In this document: positions 56,667-63,808 of the stretch, in pieces | Position numbering within the stretch: the first letter of the stretch is position 1 | Layout: each line of letters opens with the position of its first letter | NCBI GenBank assembly: GCA_934699585.1 | Contig: CAKUWY010000013.1 | Location: 1 to 64,000 of the forward strand | DNA length: 64,000 nt | Source of the DNA: an uncultured Fibrobacter sp. | GTDB lineage: Bacteria > Fibrobacterota > Fibrobacteria > Fibrobacterales > Fibrobacteraceae | Direction: 5' to 3' | Position numbers and translations under genes: made by a program | The notes under the pieces: model-generated | Told to the model about the DNA's origin: nothing | Seen by the model: the letters and a program-made list of their open reading frames with translations, nothing else | Databases searched by the model: none

Positions 56667-56737
56667 AGGGGCGGCGCCCCTAGGAGAAGGGGTAGCCCCG
56701 GAACGATTCCGGGGCGAGGGGAAGGCTTTCCCCTTTG
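56667..56737 (+). repeat. G/C-rich multi-hairpin repeat, copy 2
   Basis: Same organisation and high identity to 45784-45854. It separates the LpoB-like gene from the COG3014 gene. Confidence 0.8.
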
Positions 56738-56793
56738 CCCCATTCCAAACTACACATTTCACATTCCACACCGCACATTGCACCGCAGGTGCT

Positions 56794-57399
56794 TTACATC
56801 TTCACGCTGTCTTTGGACACGTACTTCTTGATTTTCTTGTCGCCAACCCAGACCTTGCGGTGGCTCTGGATGTCGGTGAGTTCCAGGTCCACCTGGTAGT
56901 AGATGACCTGTTCGCCGCCTTCCTGGTCCACGATGGAATTGAGGGTTCCGGTGAGCATCAGGTCGGCGCCGATTTCCTGGCCTGCGTCCTTGCGGGTCTC
57001 TTCGGTGGCGTTGCCGGCTTGGCTCGCCAGTTCGTTACGCAGTTCGGCGCGTTCCTCGGCGTTGGCCACAAAGTCGGCCTTGCCCGAATTGATGAGGGCA
57101 CGTTCCATGTCCTTCACGAAGGTTTCCACGTTGATGTGTTCGTGGCTCTTGTTGCGGATCTTGCCGATGACCACCGTCGGAACGATTCCGTTCTTCTGTT
57201 GGATCATGGTCTGGTACCAGGGGCGGTTCAGGCAGTCGGTAATCATCTCGTCGGCCACCAGGCGGGAATCGGTGTCATTCCAGGCGCCGGAAAGGTCGGT
57301 AACGGAGTTTTCGTCGATACGGGTGACCTTTTTGCCACCGGAGCAGCCCATGAGGGCGGCGAAACTTGCGCAAAGGCAGAGTGTCAAAATCTTGGACAT
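56794..57399 (-). CDS. LpoB-like penicillin-binding-protein activator lipoprotein
   Basis: 201 residues. Lipobox ALMGC (Cys19). The body matches the LpoB/YcfM family (COG3417): LSGAWNDTDSRLVADEMITD, PTVVIGKIRNKSHEHINVET, VKDMERALINSGKADFV, GQEIGADLMLTGTLNSI and YYQVDLELTDIQSHRKVWVG. In gammaproteobacteria LpoB spans the periplasm and stimulates PBP1B. It is followed downstream by the COG3014 gene after the G/C-rich repeat, and the PEGA-domain gene lies upstream. GGAGA provides the ribosome-binding site. A PBP1B gene is not within the window. Confidence 0.9.
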   Translation of the reverse strand: MSKILTLCLCASFAALMGCSGGKKVTRIDENSVTDLSGAWNDTDSRLVADEMITDCLNRPWYQTMIQQKNGIVPTVVIGKIRNKSHEHINVETFVKDMERALINSGKADFVANAEERAELRNELASQAGNATEETRKDAGQEIGADLMLTGTLNSIVDQEGGEQVIYYQVDLELTDIQSHRKVWVGDKKIKKYVSKDSVKM

Positions 57400-57469
57400 G
57401 GTTTTCTCCTGTTTTCAGGTTAAAGGTTTACAAAGGTTAATATAGCTAATTGAGTTGCCAAGTCCATCA

Positions 57470-57494
57470 AAAAATCCCCAGCTTTACGCCGGGG
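57470..57494 (-). terminator. Terminator of the PEGA gene
   Basis: On the minus strand CCCCGGC-GTAAA-GCTGGGG is followed by ATTTTTT. Confidence 0.85.
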
Positions 57495-57499
57495 AATCT

Positions 57500-57548
57500 G
57501 GATTCCGTGCCATAGTTCGACAGGCTCACCAACCAGGCACGGAATGAC
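57500..57548. repeat. Palindromic repeat with long loop
   Basis: GGATTCCGTGCC and GGCACGGAATGAC arms enclose a unit CATAGTTCGACAGGCTCACC, a nested type of dispersed repeat. The end GATGAC/AATGAC is shared with the REP-like family. Confidence 0.7.
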
Positions 57549-57579
57549 GCTTGGATAGACCCGCGAAATATCGCGAGAA

Positions 57580-58119
57580 TTACCTCTTGTACTTCTTGCC
57601 CTTGGAAGCGTCCAGGGTGACTTCGGCGGTTTCTTCGCCACGGACGGTCACCAGTTCTTCGGCAGAGCGGCCGTTGCTGCATTCGGCACGGACAACGTGG
57701 TCGCCGGCGTCGAGGCTCGTGATGGTGAGGGCAGCGCCGTCGGTCTTGTCGGCGTTGTCGCCGTCAACGTAGATGAGGCACTTGCCGGGGATGGTGGTCA
57801 CCTTGATGTTGCCCTTGGGAATCTTGGTGCCGAAGTCAAACTTGTTGCGTTTGTCGTTACCGGGCCAGATGTTCACGCGCTGGTTCACCAGCTCGAAACC
57901 CTGGTCGATGACCACCAGGGTCTGGCGGCCGGACTGGACGGACTGGTTTTCAATGGGGCTCTTGCCCAAAAGTTCGCCGCCCAGGTAAACGTCGCTGTTA
58001 GGCGGGTTGGTAATGATGGTCACGGTGGCAGCCTTGCCACGAGGAGGTGGATCGTCGTCGGCGACGGCGGAGGTGAAAAGGAATGCGACCATCAAGGCCA
58101 GAATGTACAGTTTCTTCAT
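57580..58119 (-). CDS. Secreted PEGA-domain protein
   Basis: 179 residues with a signal peptide (MKKLYILALMVAFLFTSAVA). Two PEGA-type beta-sandwich repeats follow: TIITNPPNSDVYLGGELLGK...SGRQTLVVI (about 33-95) and VTTIPGKCLIYVDGDNADK...GDHVVRAECSN (about 105-155). PEGA domains are small surface modules often attached to other envelope proteins or found as repeats. A basic C-terminus (KGKKYKR) ends the protein. It is the first of three envelope genes (PEGA, LpoB-like, COG3014) on this strand, but a terminator at 57470 separates it from LpoB. Confidence 0.87.
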   Translation of the reverse strand: MKKLYILALMVAFLFTSAVADDDPPPRGKAATVTIITNPPNSDVYLGGELLGKSPIENQSVQSGRQTLVVIDQGFELVNQRVNIWPGNDKRNKFDFGTKIPKGNIKVTTIPGKCLIYVDGDNADKTDGAALTITSLDAGDHVVRAECSNGRSAEELVTVRGEETAEVTLDASKGKKYKR

Positions 58120-58432
58120 GGATTACTCCTGTTTGTTGTTCAAAAATTCACGTTCTCTAGGAATTTATATTTTTTTCGCTGTAAAAAAAACGTTGCCCAA
58201 GGTAAAAAAGGGGAAAAAGTTCCCCTAATTCGCACTCCGTTGCTCATTACCCCTTTGAACGGGCTTCAGTCGCCAGCCCGTAACGCCCGGCTTACAATCC
58301 CTCACACCACATTTGGTACTTTCGCTTCGCTCAAGTACCAAATGCTCGGCTCGGCCATGTCCAAGCAAGCTTGACCACGGCTCTCGCCTTATGCATTTGT
58401 CACACCCCACGCACTTTTCTATCTTCTCGGGT
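58120..58432. other. Non-coding stretch upstream of the COG3044 ATPase gene
   Basis: 313 bp. It contains the divergent promoter of the PEGA gene (ATATAAATT near 58165) and a repeat-like segment (about 58250-58390) with an inverted TTTGGTACTTTCGCTTCGCT / AGTACCAAATGC unit. No gene is seen. Confidence 0.6.
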
Positions 58433-60106
58433 ATGAAAGCCCTCTACCAGAAAATCCGCGTCTTTGACGGAAAAAGCTACGGCTTGTATCGCTCCCTCGC
58501 CGACAAGGCCTGGGATTTCGGCGACTTTACGCTGGAGTTTCTGCACGTGCAGGGCGACCCCTTTGCGCCGGCATCGCGGATTCTGGTGACCGCCCCCCTG
58601 CAGACCCTCGGTTACGGCGGGGAGTGGAGCGGCTCCTTCGAACGCAGGCTCGCCATTTCGGACTATTTGCTCCGCAGGCTCAGCAAGAACGTGGCGGAGC
58701 GGTTTCCCGAAAAGAACGCCACCATTGAGATGGAAGTTCCCGGGCCGGAAATGCTGGTGCGGAATGCCCTCTGGGTAGATAACGGCATGCTCCGGGCAAG
58801 CCTCGCGGTGCGGCTCCCCGGCGAGGGCCGCAAGATCCAGGCGGAACTGGCGGCTGAAATTTTGACCATGACGCTCCCCGACCTGCTTTCGGCAAGCCTT
58901 TACTGCACTCCCGAAATCCTTGCGGGCGTGGAGGAAAGTTTCCAGGTGCTGAATGTCCGTCGCGCTATTCTGGAGGAACTGCCTGGCCGTGGCCTTGTGG
59001 CCTTTGTGCCCGACGGGGCGGTGCTTCCCAGGGAGTCGGGCCTTTCGGAAAAGCCCCTTTCGGGAGCGGTCCCCTTCAAGTCGCCCGAAGAACTAGCGGT
59101 GACATTCGACATCGGCGGCAAGAGCATTCGCGGCATGGGAATCCCGAAGGGCGTGACGGTCATAACCGGTGGCGCCTACCACGGAAAGTCCACCCTGCTC
59201 GACGCCCTGGTCCGTTCCGTTTACCCCCACGTTCCGGGGGATGGCCGCGAAGGAATCGCGGTGGAAGAATCCGCGTTCCGTGTGGGCGTCGAAGACGGAC
59301 GCTACGTGCGGGAGACGGACATTTCCGCCATGGTGCGGGACTTGCCCGGCGGTGTGTCCACCAAGAATTTTTCTACCGAAAAGGCTTCGGGCTCTACCAG
59401 CGAGGCGGCGAACCTGCTGGAGGCCATGGAGATGGGCTCTAAGACTTTCCTTATCGACGAGGATTCGTCGGCGGTAAACTTCCTTATCCGCGACCGGCGC
59501 GTGCGAGCCCTGCTGGGCGACGACCGGGAACCCCTGATTCCCCTTACCGACCGCATCCGCACCTTTGTGGATATGGGATTCAGCTTCATTCTGGTGGCCG
59601 GTGCCTGCGGAGACTTTTTGAGCCTTGCGGACAACATCGTGGTGATGGCGGAATACAAGGCCGAATGCGTTAAACCAGCACTTGTCACCCTGGAGGCACG
59701 CAGTGCCGATAGGGTCCAGGAGCCCGCTGTCGCCGTTACGCTCCCTGTTCCTCGGTCCTTCGCCGAATTCGTGAAGCCCCTCTTGCCGAAGGTGCGGCCC
59801 GCCTCTGCCGTAGAGCGCCAGGTGAAGGTGAAGCTGAACGGCGACAGCCTGCTTCAGGTGGGCCTGCTTATGGCGGATGTTTCCAGGTGCGGCCTTCTGG
59901 TGGACAAATCCCAAAGGCTTGGCGCCGGATACCTGGCGCTGAACCTGTGCCAGAATCCAGAAGGCCTGCCTCTTCGCGAGATGGCAGACAAACTATGCGA
60001 AAAAATCCGCAACGTAGGGTTCCGCAATCTGCCTCAGGGCATGAGCCGCCCCATGAGCCTGCCCCGTGCAGTAGATGTTGTGGCGGTGCTGCTCAGGATG
60101 CATTAA
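58433..60106 (+). CDS. COG3044-type P-loop ATPase (ABC-class predicted ATPase)
   Basis: 557 residues from the ATG at 58433; the frame is open to 58313, but the family begins with the YQKIRVFDGKSYGLYRSLAD segment seen here. The P-loop is GGAYHGKSTLLDAL (about 245-258). Further matches are GIAVEESAFRVGVEDGRYV, VSTKNFSTEKASGSTSEAAN (a signature-like motif), LLEAMEMGSKTFLIDEDSSA (Walker B) and VMAEYKAE. The family (PF09818) is widespread but functionally uncharacterised and may act on RNA or nucleoid. No permease is near, so it is not a transporter. A weak ribosome-binding site only. Confidence 0.85.
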   Translation: MKALYQKIRVFDGKSYGLYRSLADKAWDFGDFTLEFLHVQGDPFAPASRILVTAPLQTLGYGGEWSGSFERRLAISDYLLRRLSKNVAERFPEKNATIEMEVPGPEMLVRNALWVDNGMLRASLAVRLPGEGRKIQAELAAEILTMTLPDLLSASLYCTPEILAGVEESFQVLNVRRAILEELPGRGLVAFVPDGAVLPRESGLSEKPLSGAVPFKSPEELAVTFDIGGKSIRGMGIPKGVTVITGGAYHGKSTLLDALVRSVYPHVPGDGREGIAVEESAFRVGVEDGRYVRETDISAMVRDLPGGVSTKNFSTEKASGSTSEAANLLEAMEMGSKTFLIDEDSSAVNFLIRDRRVRALLGDDREPLIPLTDRIRTFVDMGFSFILVAGACGDFLSLADNIVVMAEYKAECVKPALVTLEARSADRVQEPAVAVTLPVPRSFAEFVKPLLPKVRPASAVERQVKVKLNGDSLLQVGLLMADVSRCGLLVDKSQRLGAGYLALNLCQNPEGLPLREMADKLCEKIRNVGFRNLPQGMSRPMSLPRAVDVVAVLLRMH

Positions 60107-60188
60107 TTGTAATCTGTCAAATTATGTGTATCCGTTGTTGAAAAAGGCAACGGTTGTTTGCAAAATGAGCAGTACCCGACTCATCCCC

Positions 60189-60217
60189 TTGTTTTTTCCA
60201 TTTGAGTTTGATATATT
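60189..60217 (+). promoter_or_regulatory. Promoter of the GNAT toxin-antitoxin-like operon
   Basis: TTGTTT at 60189-60194 and TATATT at 60212-60217 with 17-bp spacing, about 70 nt upstream of the first start codon. A GGTACC-free inverted CCATATGG (60264-60271) lies in the leader. Confidence 0.6.
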
Positions 60218-60290
60218 GTAAGCAGGACCCACTTGGGGGTGCCGCCCCGGCTTGGCTGGATTACCATATGGAATAAGCAAAAGAGGAACT

Positions 60291-60509
60291 ATGGCTCGCG
60301 AAATTCGAGAGACCCCTATTTTGTTCGGTGAGGATGCTCGCCGGTTTTTAGCCCGTATGGAAGAGCGGCGCACCGAATCTCCGGAAGCTCGTGCCCGTCG
60401 TCTGCGGGATTACGAGTTCATGAAAAAGGCTTACGAACTTGGTATGCAAGAGAAGCGTGCCCGGGAAGCAGCCAATGGAGGTGTGGATCCATGTTTTCGA
60501 CAGGTTTAA
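60291..60509 (+). CDS. Putative antitoxin upstream of a GNAT toxin
   Basis: 72 residues with AGAGGAA upstream of the ATG. Sequence MAREIRETPILFGEDARRFL then RMEERRTESPEARARRLRDY and a helical C-terminus. The size, charge and 19-nt overlap with the downstream GNAT gene are those of an antitoxin in a type II pair. It is not a recognisable ribbon-helix-helix DUF1778 protein, the usual partner of TacT/AtaT toxins; similar short proteins with ETPxLxGxxAxRF accompany GNAT genes in Bacteroidota, as far as I recall. Not proven. Confidence 0.6.
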   Translation: MAREIRETPILFGEDARRFLARMEERRTESPEARARRLRDYEFMKKAYELGMQEKRAREAANGGVDPCFRQV

Positions 60510-61051
60510 AAGCCTACCCTTTGAAATTTATTCGTTTAGACCCAACAAATGCTGTTAAAAACTTTGACTGCGGCGATAGAGATTTAAACGATTATATCCT
60601 AAACCATGCTGCAGCCTTTCAAAAGTATTTGATTGCCGTTACTTATGCATGCGTTAATGTGGATGATGCGAGTAAGGTTCTTGCCTATTGCAGCCTTGCA
60701 AACGACAAGGTGGCGGTAACAGATTTCAAGGATAAGACCGAATTCAACCGGTTCCGCAGGCATCACGGTTTTCCAAATGCCAAGCGTTTGAAAAGTTACC
60801 CAGCGGTAAAACTTTGTCGTTTGGGAGTGGATACTTCCGCAAAGGGAAAACAAATCGGTACCAGGATTTTGAATTATATCAAATCCATGTACGCCATGGA
60901 AAACAAGGCCGGATGTCGATTTCTGACGGTGGATGCCTACCTAGGGGCGATTCCTTTCTACATCAAGAACGATTTTCAGTTCATGAATGCCGAAGACACG
61001 GACCCTCACACCCGCATGATGTATTTTGACCTGAAAGATATCGTGGACTAG
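60491..61051 (+). CDS. GNAT acetyltransferase, possible toxin
   Basis: 186 residues. IRLDPTNAVKNFDCGDRDLN is the N-terminal motif of TacT/AtaT-like acetyltransferases (FDCG.xxLNxFL). LGVDTSAKGKQIGTRILNYI is the acetyl-CoA pyrophosphate loop (R/KxxGxG/T), and FLTVDAYLGAIPFYIKNDFQ (VxA...AxxFYxxxGF) completes the fold. TacT-like toxins acetylate aminoacyl-tRNA and stop translation. It overlaps the putative antitoxin gene by 19 nt, a hallmark of coupled toxin-antitoxin translation. Confidence 0.8.
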   Translation: MFSTGLKAYPLKFIRLDPTNAVKNFDCGDRDLNDYILNHAAAFQKYLIAVTYACVNVDDASKVLAYCSLANDKVAVTDFKDKTEFNRFRRHHGFPNAKRLKSYPAVKLCRLGVDTSAKGKQIGTRILNYIKSMYAMENKAGCRFLTVDAYLGAIPFYIKNDFQFMNAEDTDPHTRMMYFDLKDIVD

Positions 61052-61070
61052 GTTCTGCGATTTTTCTCTA

Positions 61071-62228
61071 TTACGCTAGTTCCTTCGCCAGCTGCTTCAG
61101 GGCGGCAAGGGATTCGGCAGAAAGGGAACTCTTCACTGTCACCGTGGTTTCGCACAAGGTAACGTTTTTCAAAGTCGAAAGGATTTCGGCCATCTTTTTT
61201 GCGGCCATAGGGGCCCAGGTGCCGTTCTCCACGATTCCCACCTTGCGGTTGCTGTAGTTCTTTGCCTTCAGGTGGTTCAAGAAATCTTCCATCACGGGGA
61301 AAAGTCCCGCATCGTAGGTGGGTGCCATCACTACCATGCGGTCGTAGCGGAAGGCGTCCTCGATGACTTCGGCCATGTCGCTCCGGGCAAGGTCGGAGAC
61401 TACGACCTTCGGCACTCCGGCACCTTCAAGCTCCTTCGCGAGAACCTGTGCCGCCTTGGCGGTGTGTCCGTAGATGGAGGCGTAGGCGACAAGCACGCCT
61501 TGGTCTTCGGGGGCGTAACTGCTCCAGGTGTTGTACTTGCCGATGTAGTATTCCAGATTTTCTGCAAGAACGGGTCCGTGGAGCGGGCAGATGGTCTTGA
61601 CGCCCAGGGTCGCCACCTTCTTGAGTACCGCCTGCACCTGGTTTCCGTACTTGCCCACGATGTTGAAATAGTAGCGGCGGGCTTCGCAGGCCCAGTCGTC
61701 GGGGTCGGCGTCGTAGATGCCGAACTTGCCGAAGGCGTCGGCAGAGAACAGCACCTTTTCGGTCTGCTCAAAGCTGAACAGTACCTCGGGCCAGTGAACC
61801 ATGGGAGCGCCGATGAACTGCAAGGTATGCTTGCCCAAAGCAAGAGTGTCGCCTTCCTTGACGGTGAGTTTTTTCACGTCGGCAGGGAGTTCCATGAATT
61901 GCGGGAGCAGCGCAAACGCCTTGGCGCTTGCTACAAGAGTCGCATCGGGGTAGAGCGCCACGAACTGGGCGATTCCGCCGGCGTGGTCCGGTTCCAGGTG
62001 GTGGATAATCAGGTAGTCGGGTTTGCGCCCTGCAAGGGTCGCCTGCAAGTTGGAGAGCCATTCCGTGACCTTGCGGCTGTCCACCGTGTCGGTCACCGCA
62101 ATCTTTTCGTCGTCGATTACAAAGGAATTGTAGGCCATGCCCGCAGGCACCACGTACTGCCCTTCGAAAAGGTCGATGTCGGTGTCGTCCACGCCGATAT
62201 ACTTGATAGAATCGCTAAAGTTTTTCAT
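61071..62228 (-). CDS. Flavodiiron protein (class A), oxygen reductase
   Basis: 385 residues. The beta-lactamase-like domain has the di-iron site motif HHLEPDHAGG (His77, Glu79, Asp81, His82) and later ligands in MVHWPEVLFSF and ICPLHGPV. The flavodoxin domain (about 245-385) begins VLVAYASIYGHTAKAAQVLA. Such proteins reduce oxygen to water or nitric oxide to nitrous oxide, with electrons from rubredoxin. There is no C-terminal rubredoxin extension. With rubrerythrin (38755), this would give an anaerobe protection against oxygen exposure. The gene appears monocistronic, AGAGG precedes the ATG, and TATATT lies near 62250. Confidence 0.95.
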   Translation of the reverse strand: MKNFSDSIKYIGVDDTDIDLFEGQYVVPAGMAYNSFVIDDEKIAVTDTVDSRKVTEWLSNLQATLAGRKPDYLIIHHLEPDHAGGIAQFVALYPDATLVASAKAFALLPQFMELPADVKKLTVKEGDTLALGKHTLQFIGAPMVHWPEVLFSFEQTEKVLFSADAFGKFGIYDADPDDWACEARRYYFNIVGKYGNQVQAVLKKVATLGVKTICPLHGPVLAENLEYYIGKYNTWSSYAPEDQGVLVAYASIYGHTAKAAQVLAKELEGAGVPKVVVSDLARSDMAEVIEDAFRYDRMVVMAPTYDAGLFPVMEDFLNHLKAKNYSNRKVGIVENGTWAPMAAKKMAEILSTLKNVTLCETTVTVKSSLSAESLAALKQLAKELA

Positions 62229-62281
62229 GTAAGCCTCTTTATTGCCAAATATAAAATGCCGTGAATGTCTCGTAGGCCCTA

Positions 62282-62980
62282 TTAGTAGAAGTTCATGTTG
62301 AACCAGCCCTTGGTGCCGTCTTCGGATATTGCTATGCCGCAGGCCACCTTGGTGTAAGACGCCTTTCGCATATTCAAGTAATGCCCGATGTCGGGATAGT
62401 CCTCTTTCTTGTCGGGGTCACGTTCGCCGCTGGTGACCAGGGCCTTTTCGTCTTCCCACATGCTCTTGATGTAGTATTGGACTGCAGCCGTGGCATTTGT
62501 TCTCCAGGAGGTGGAAAAGTTCGGTCCGGAATTTTGTGCCCATTCACCGCATTCTTTAAAGTGTCCGTGGGCTTTGTTGTCGGCCATGTCGGCTGCGGCC
62601 TGGTTGATGGCGCAGAGCTGCTTTTCGTCGTCGGCAAGTTCCAGGGGAGCAACCCCTTCGGTGGCACGGTATTCGTTGGCAAGTCTCAGGCATTCGTCCC
62701 GCCAGCCTTCGTCAATAAAGTCCCGCGCCTGCTCGTATTCCTGCAGTGGTGTCAGTTCCGTGTTGCTTGATGAAGAGGGTGTGCCATCATCTGAAGTTTG
62801 GTCCGTATTGGAGGAAGTTTCTTCGTTGCTGTCGCTAGACGATGATTCGATGAATGTCGATTCAGAACTTGTTATACTGGATTCCTCGGTGGTGCCAGTT
62901 CCTGAATCGTCGGAACAGCCCGTGAATAGGGTAGCGGAACAGATGGCAGAGGTGATACCGATTTTGCAGAACATGTTCAT
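62282..62980 (-). CDS. Secreted lipoprotein with CAP (SCP/PR1) domain
   Basis: 232 residues from the ATG at 62980 with GGGAG upstream; a much longer open frame to 63469 runs through the promoter region and the antisense of the next gene and is rejected. Lipobox LFTGC (Cys22), then a Ser/Thr/Glu linker of about 50 residues. The CAP domain (about 85-232) is shown by ECLRLANEYRATEGVAPLEL, NQAAADMADNKAHGHFKECG (motif HxxG-like) and DIGHYLNMRKASYTKVACGI (usual GHxxNxxxxxxxxxGxG). CAP proteins bind lipids or act as hydrolases; here it should be surface-attached. Confidence 0.85.
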   Translation of the reverse strand: MNMFCKIGITSAICSATLFTGCSDDSGTGTTEESSITSSESTFIESSSSDSNEETSSNTDQTSDDGTPSSSSNTELTPLQEYEQARDFIDEGWRDECLRLANEYRATEGVAPLELADDEKQLCAINQAAADMADNKAHGHFKECGEWAQNSGPNFSTSWRTNATAAVQYYIKSMWEDEKALVTSGERDPDKKEDYPDIGHYLNMRKASYTKVACGIAISEDGTKGWFNMNFY

Positions 62981-63055
62981 AAACACTCCCTTGAAATATT
63001 TAACATCAATGTAAATAAAAAAATGGTTCATGTGTGATTCTAGGAAAAATCGGAC

Positions 63056-63083
63056 TTGACACCTAAGTCCTAATGAGTATATT
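63056..63083 (+). promoter_or_regulatory. Consensus promoter of the anti-sigma kinase gene
   Basis: Perfect TTGACA at 63056-63061 and TATATT at 63078-63083, 16 bp apart. Transcription should start about 5 nt before the ATG at 63095, which implies a near-leaderless mRNA. Confidence 0.75.
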
Positions 63084-63094
63084 TTGCCATAATC

Positions 63095-63502
63095 ATGGCC
63101 GCAAAAGAAATAACAGTCGATGCCGCTCTCGAAAAAGGCGAAGAACTGACCGCCTTCGTGGAGTCCATGCTGGAGCCATACGACCCCTCGCCCAAGGCGA
63201 CCATCCAGGTGGACGTGGCCATCGACGAGGTGTTCAGCAACATCGTCATGTATTCCGGAGCCAAGACCGTAACGGTGGTCGCCAACCTGGATGAGCCTAC
63301 GTCCGTGTTCTCGCTTACCTTTATAGACAAAGGAAACCCCTACAATCCCCTGGAAAAAGAGGATCCGGACGTTTCCCTGCCTGTGGAGGAACGGGAAATT
63401 GGGGGGTTGGGCATCTTTTTGGTGAAGAAAACCATGGATGACGTGCACTACGAACGCAAGGCCGACCAAAATTATTTTACTATTTACAAGAAAATTAAGT
63501 AG
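63095..63502 (+). CDS. Serine kinase/anti-sigma factor (RsbW/SpoIIAB-like ATPase)
   Basis: 135 residues of the histidine-kinase-like ATPase class 2: N box VDVAIDEVFSNIVMYS, G1 FIDKGNPYNPL, and G2 GGLGIFLVKKTMDDV. Such proteins bind sigma factors or other partners and phosphorylate STAS-domain antagonists. The next gene, 9 nt downstream, encodes a STAS protein, a classic pairing. No sigma factor or PP2C phosphatase is in view. No Shine-Dalgarno sequence is visible and the promoter position suggests a leaderless mRNA. Confidence 0.9.
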   Translation: MAAKEITVDAALEKGEELTAFVESMLEPYDPSPKATIQVDVAIDEVFSNIVMYSGAKTVTVVANLDEPTSVFSLTFIDKGNPYNPLEKEDPDVSLPVEEREIGGLGIFLVKKTMDDVHYERKADQNYFTIYKKIK

Positions 63503-63511
63503 AGGTACAAG

Positions 63512-63808
63512 ATGAAAATCGAACAGACTCGTGACAATTCCACATTGACCCTGGCTTTGGAAGGTCGTCTGGATACCATTACCGCTCCCGAGCTGGAGCA
63601 GGTCGTCAATGCGAACCTGGAAGGGCTCACTGCCTTGATTTTTGACTTTGCCAAGCTGGAATACGTGTCCTCTGCCGGACTCCGCGTGCTGCTCAGTGCC
63701 CAGAAGAAGATGAACAAGCAGGGCAAGATGGAGGTCAAGAATGTTTGCGCCGAAATTATGGAAGTCCTGGACATCACAGGTTTCAGCGATATCTTGACGA
63801 TCGTCTAG
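63512..63808 (+). CDS. STAS-domain anti-sigma factor antagonist
   Basis: 98 residues, a single STAS domain. The phosphorylatable Ser is Ser54 in YVSSAGLRVL, and DFAKLEYVSSAG matches the DxxxxxxDSSG motif. The gene follows the kinase gene by 9 nt and has AGAGG upstream. In partner-switching systems the unphosphorylated STAS protein binds the kinase and frees its target. Its stop overlaps, by 4 nt, the end of the convergent transporter gene. Confidence 0.92.
   Translation: MKIEQTRDNSTLTLALEGRLDTITAPELEQVVNANLEGLTALIFDFAKLEYVSSAGLRVLLSAQKKMNKQGKMEVKNVCAEIMEVLDITGFSDILTIV

Noticed and set aside
62981..63469. N-terminal extension of the CAP-domain lipoprotein
   Set aside because: It would run through the promoter and antisense to the anti-sigma kinase gene and would hide the lipoprotein signal peptide.
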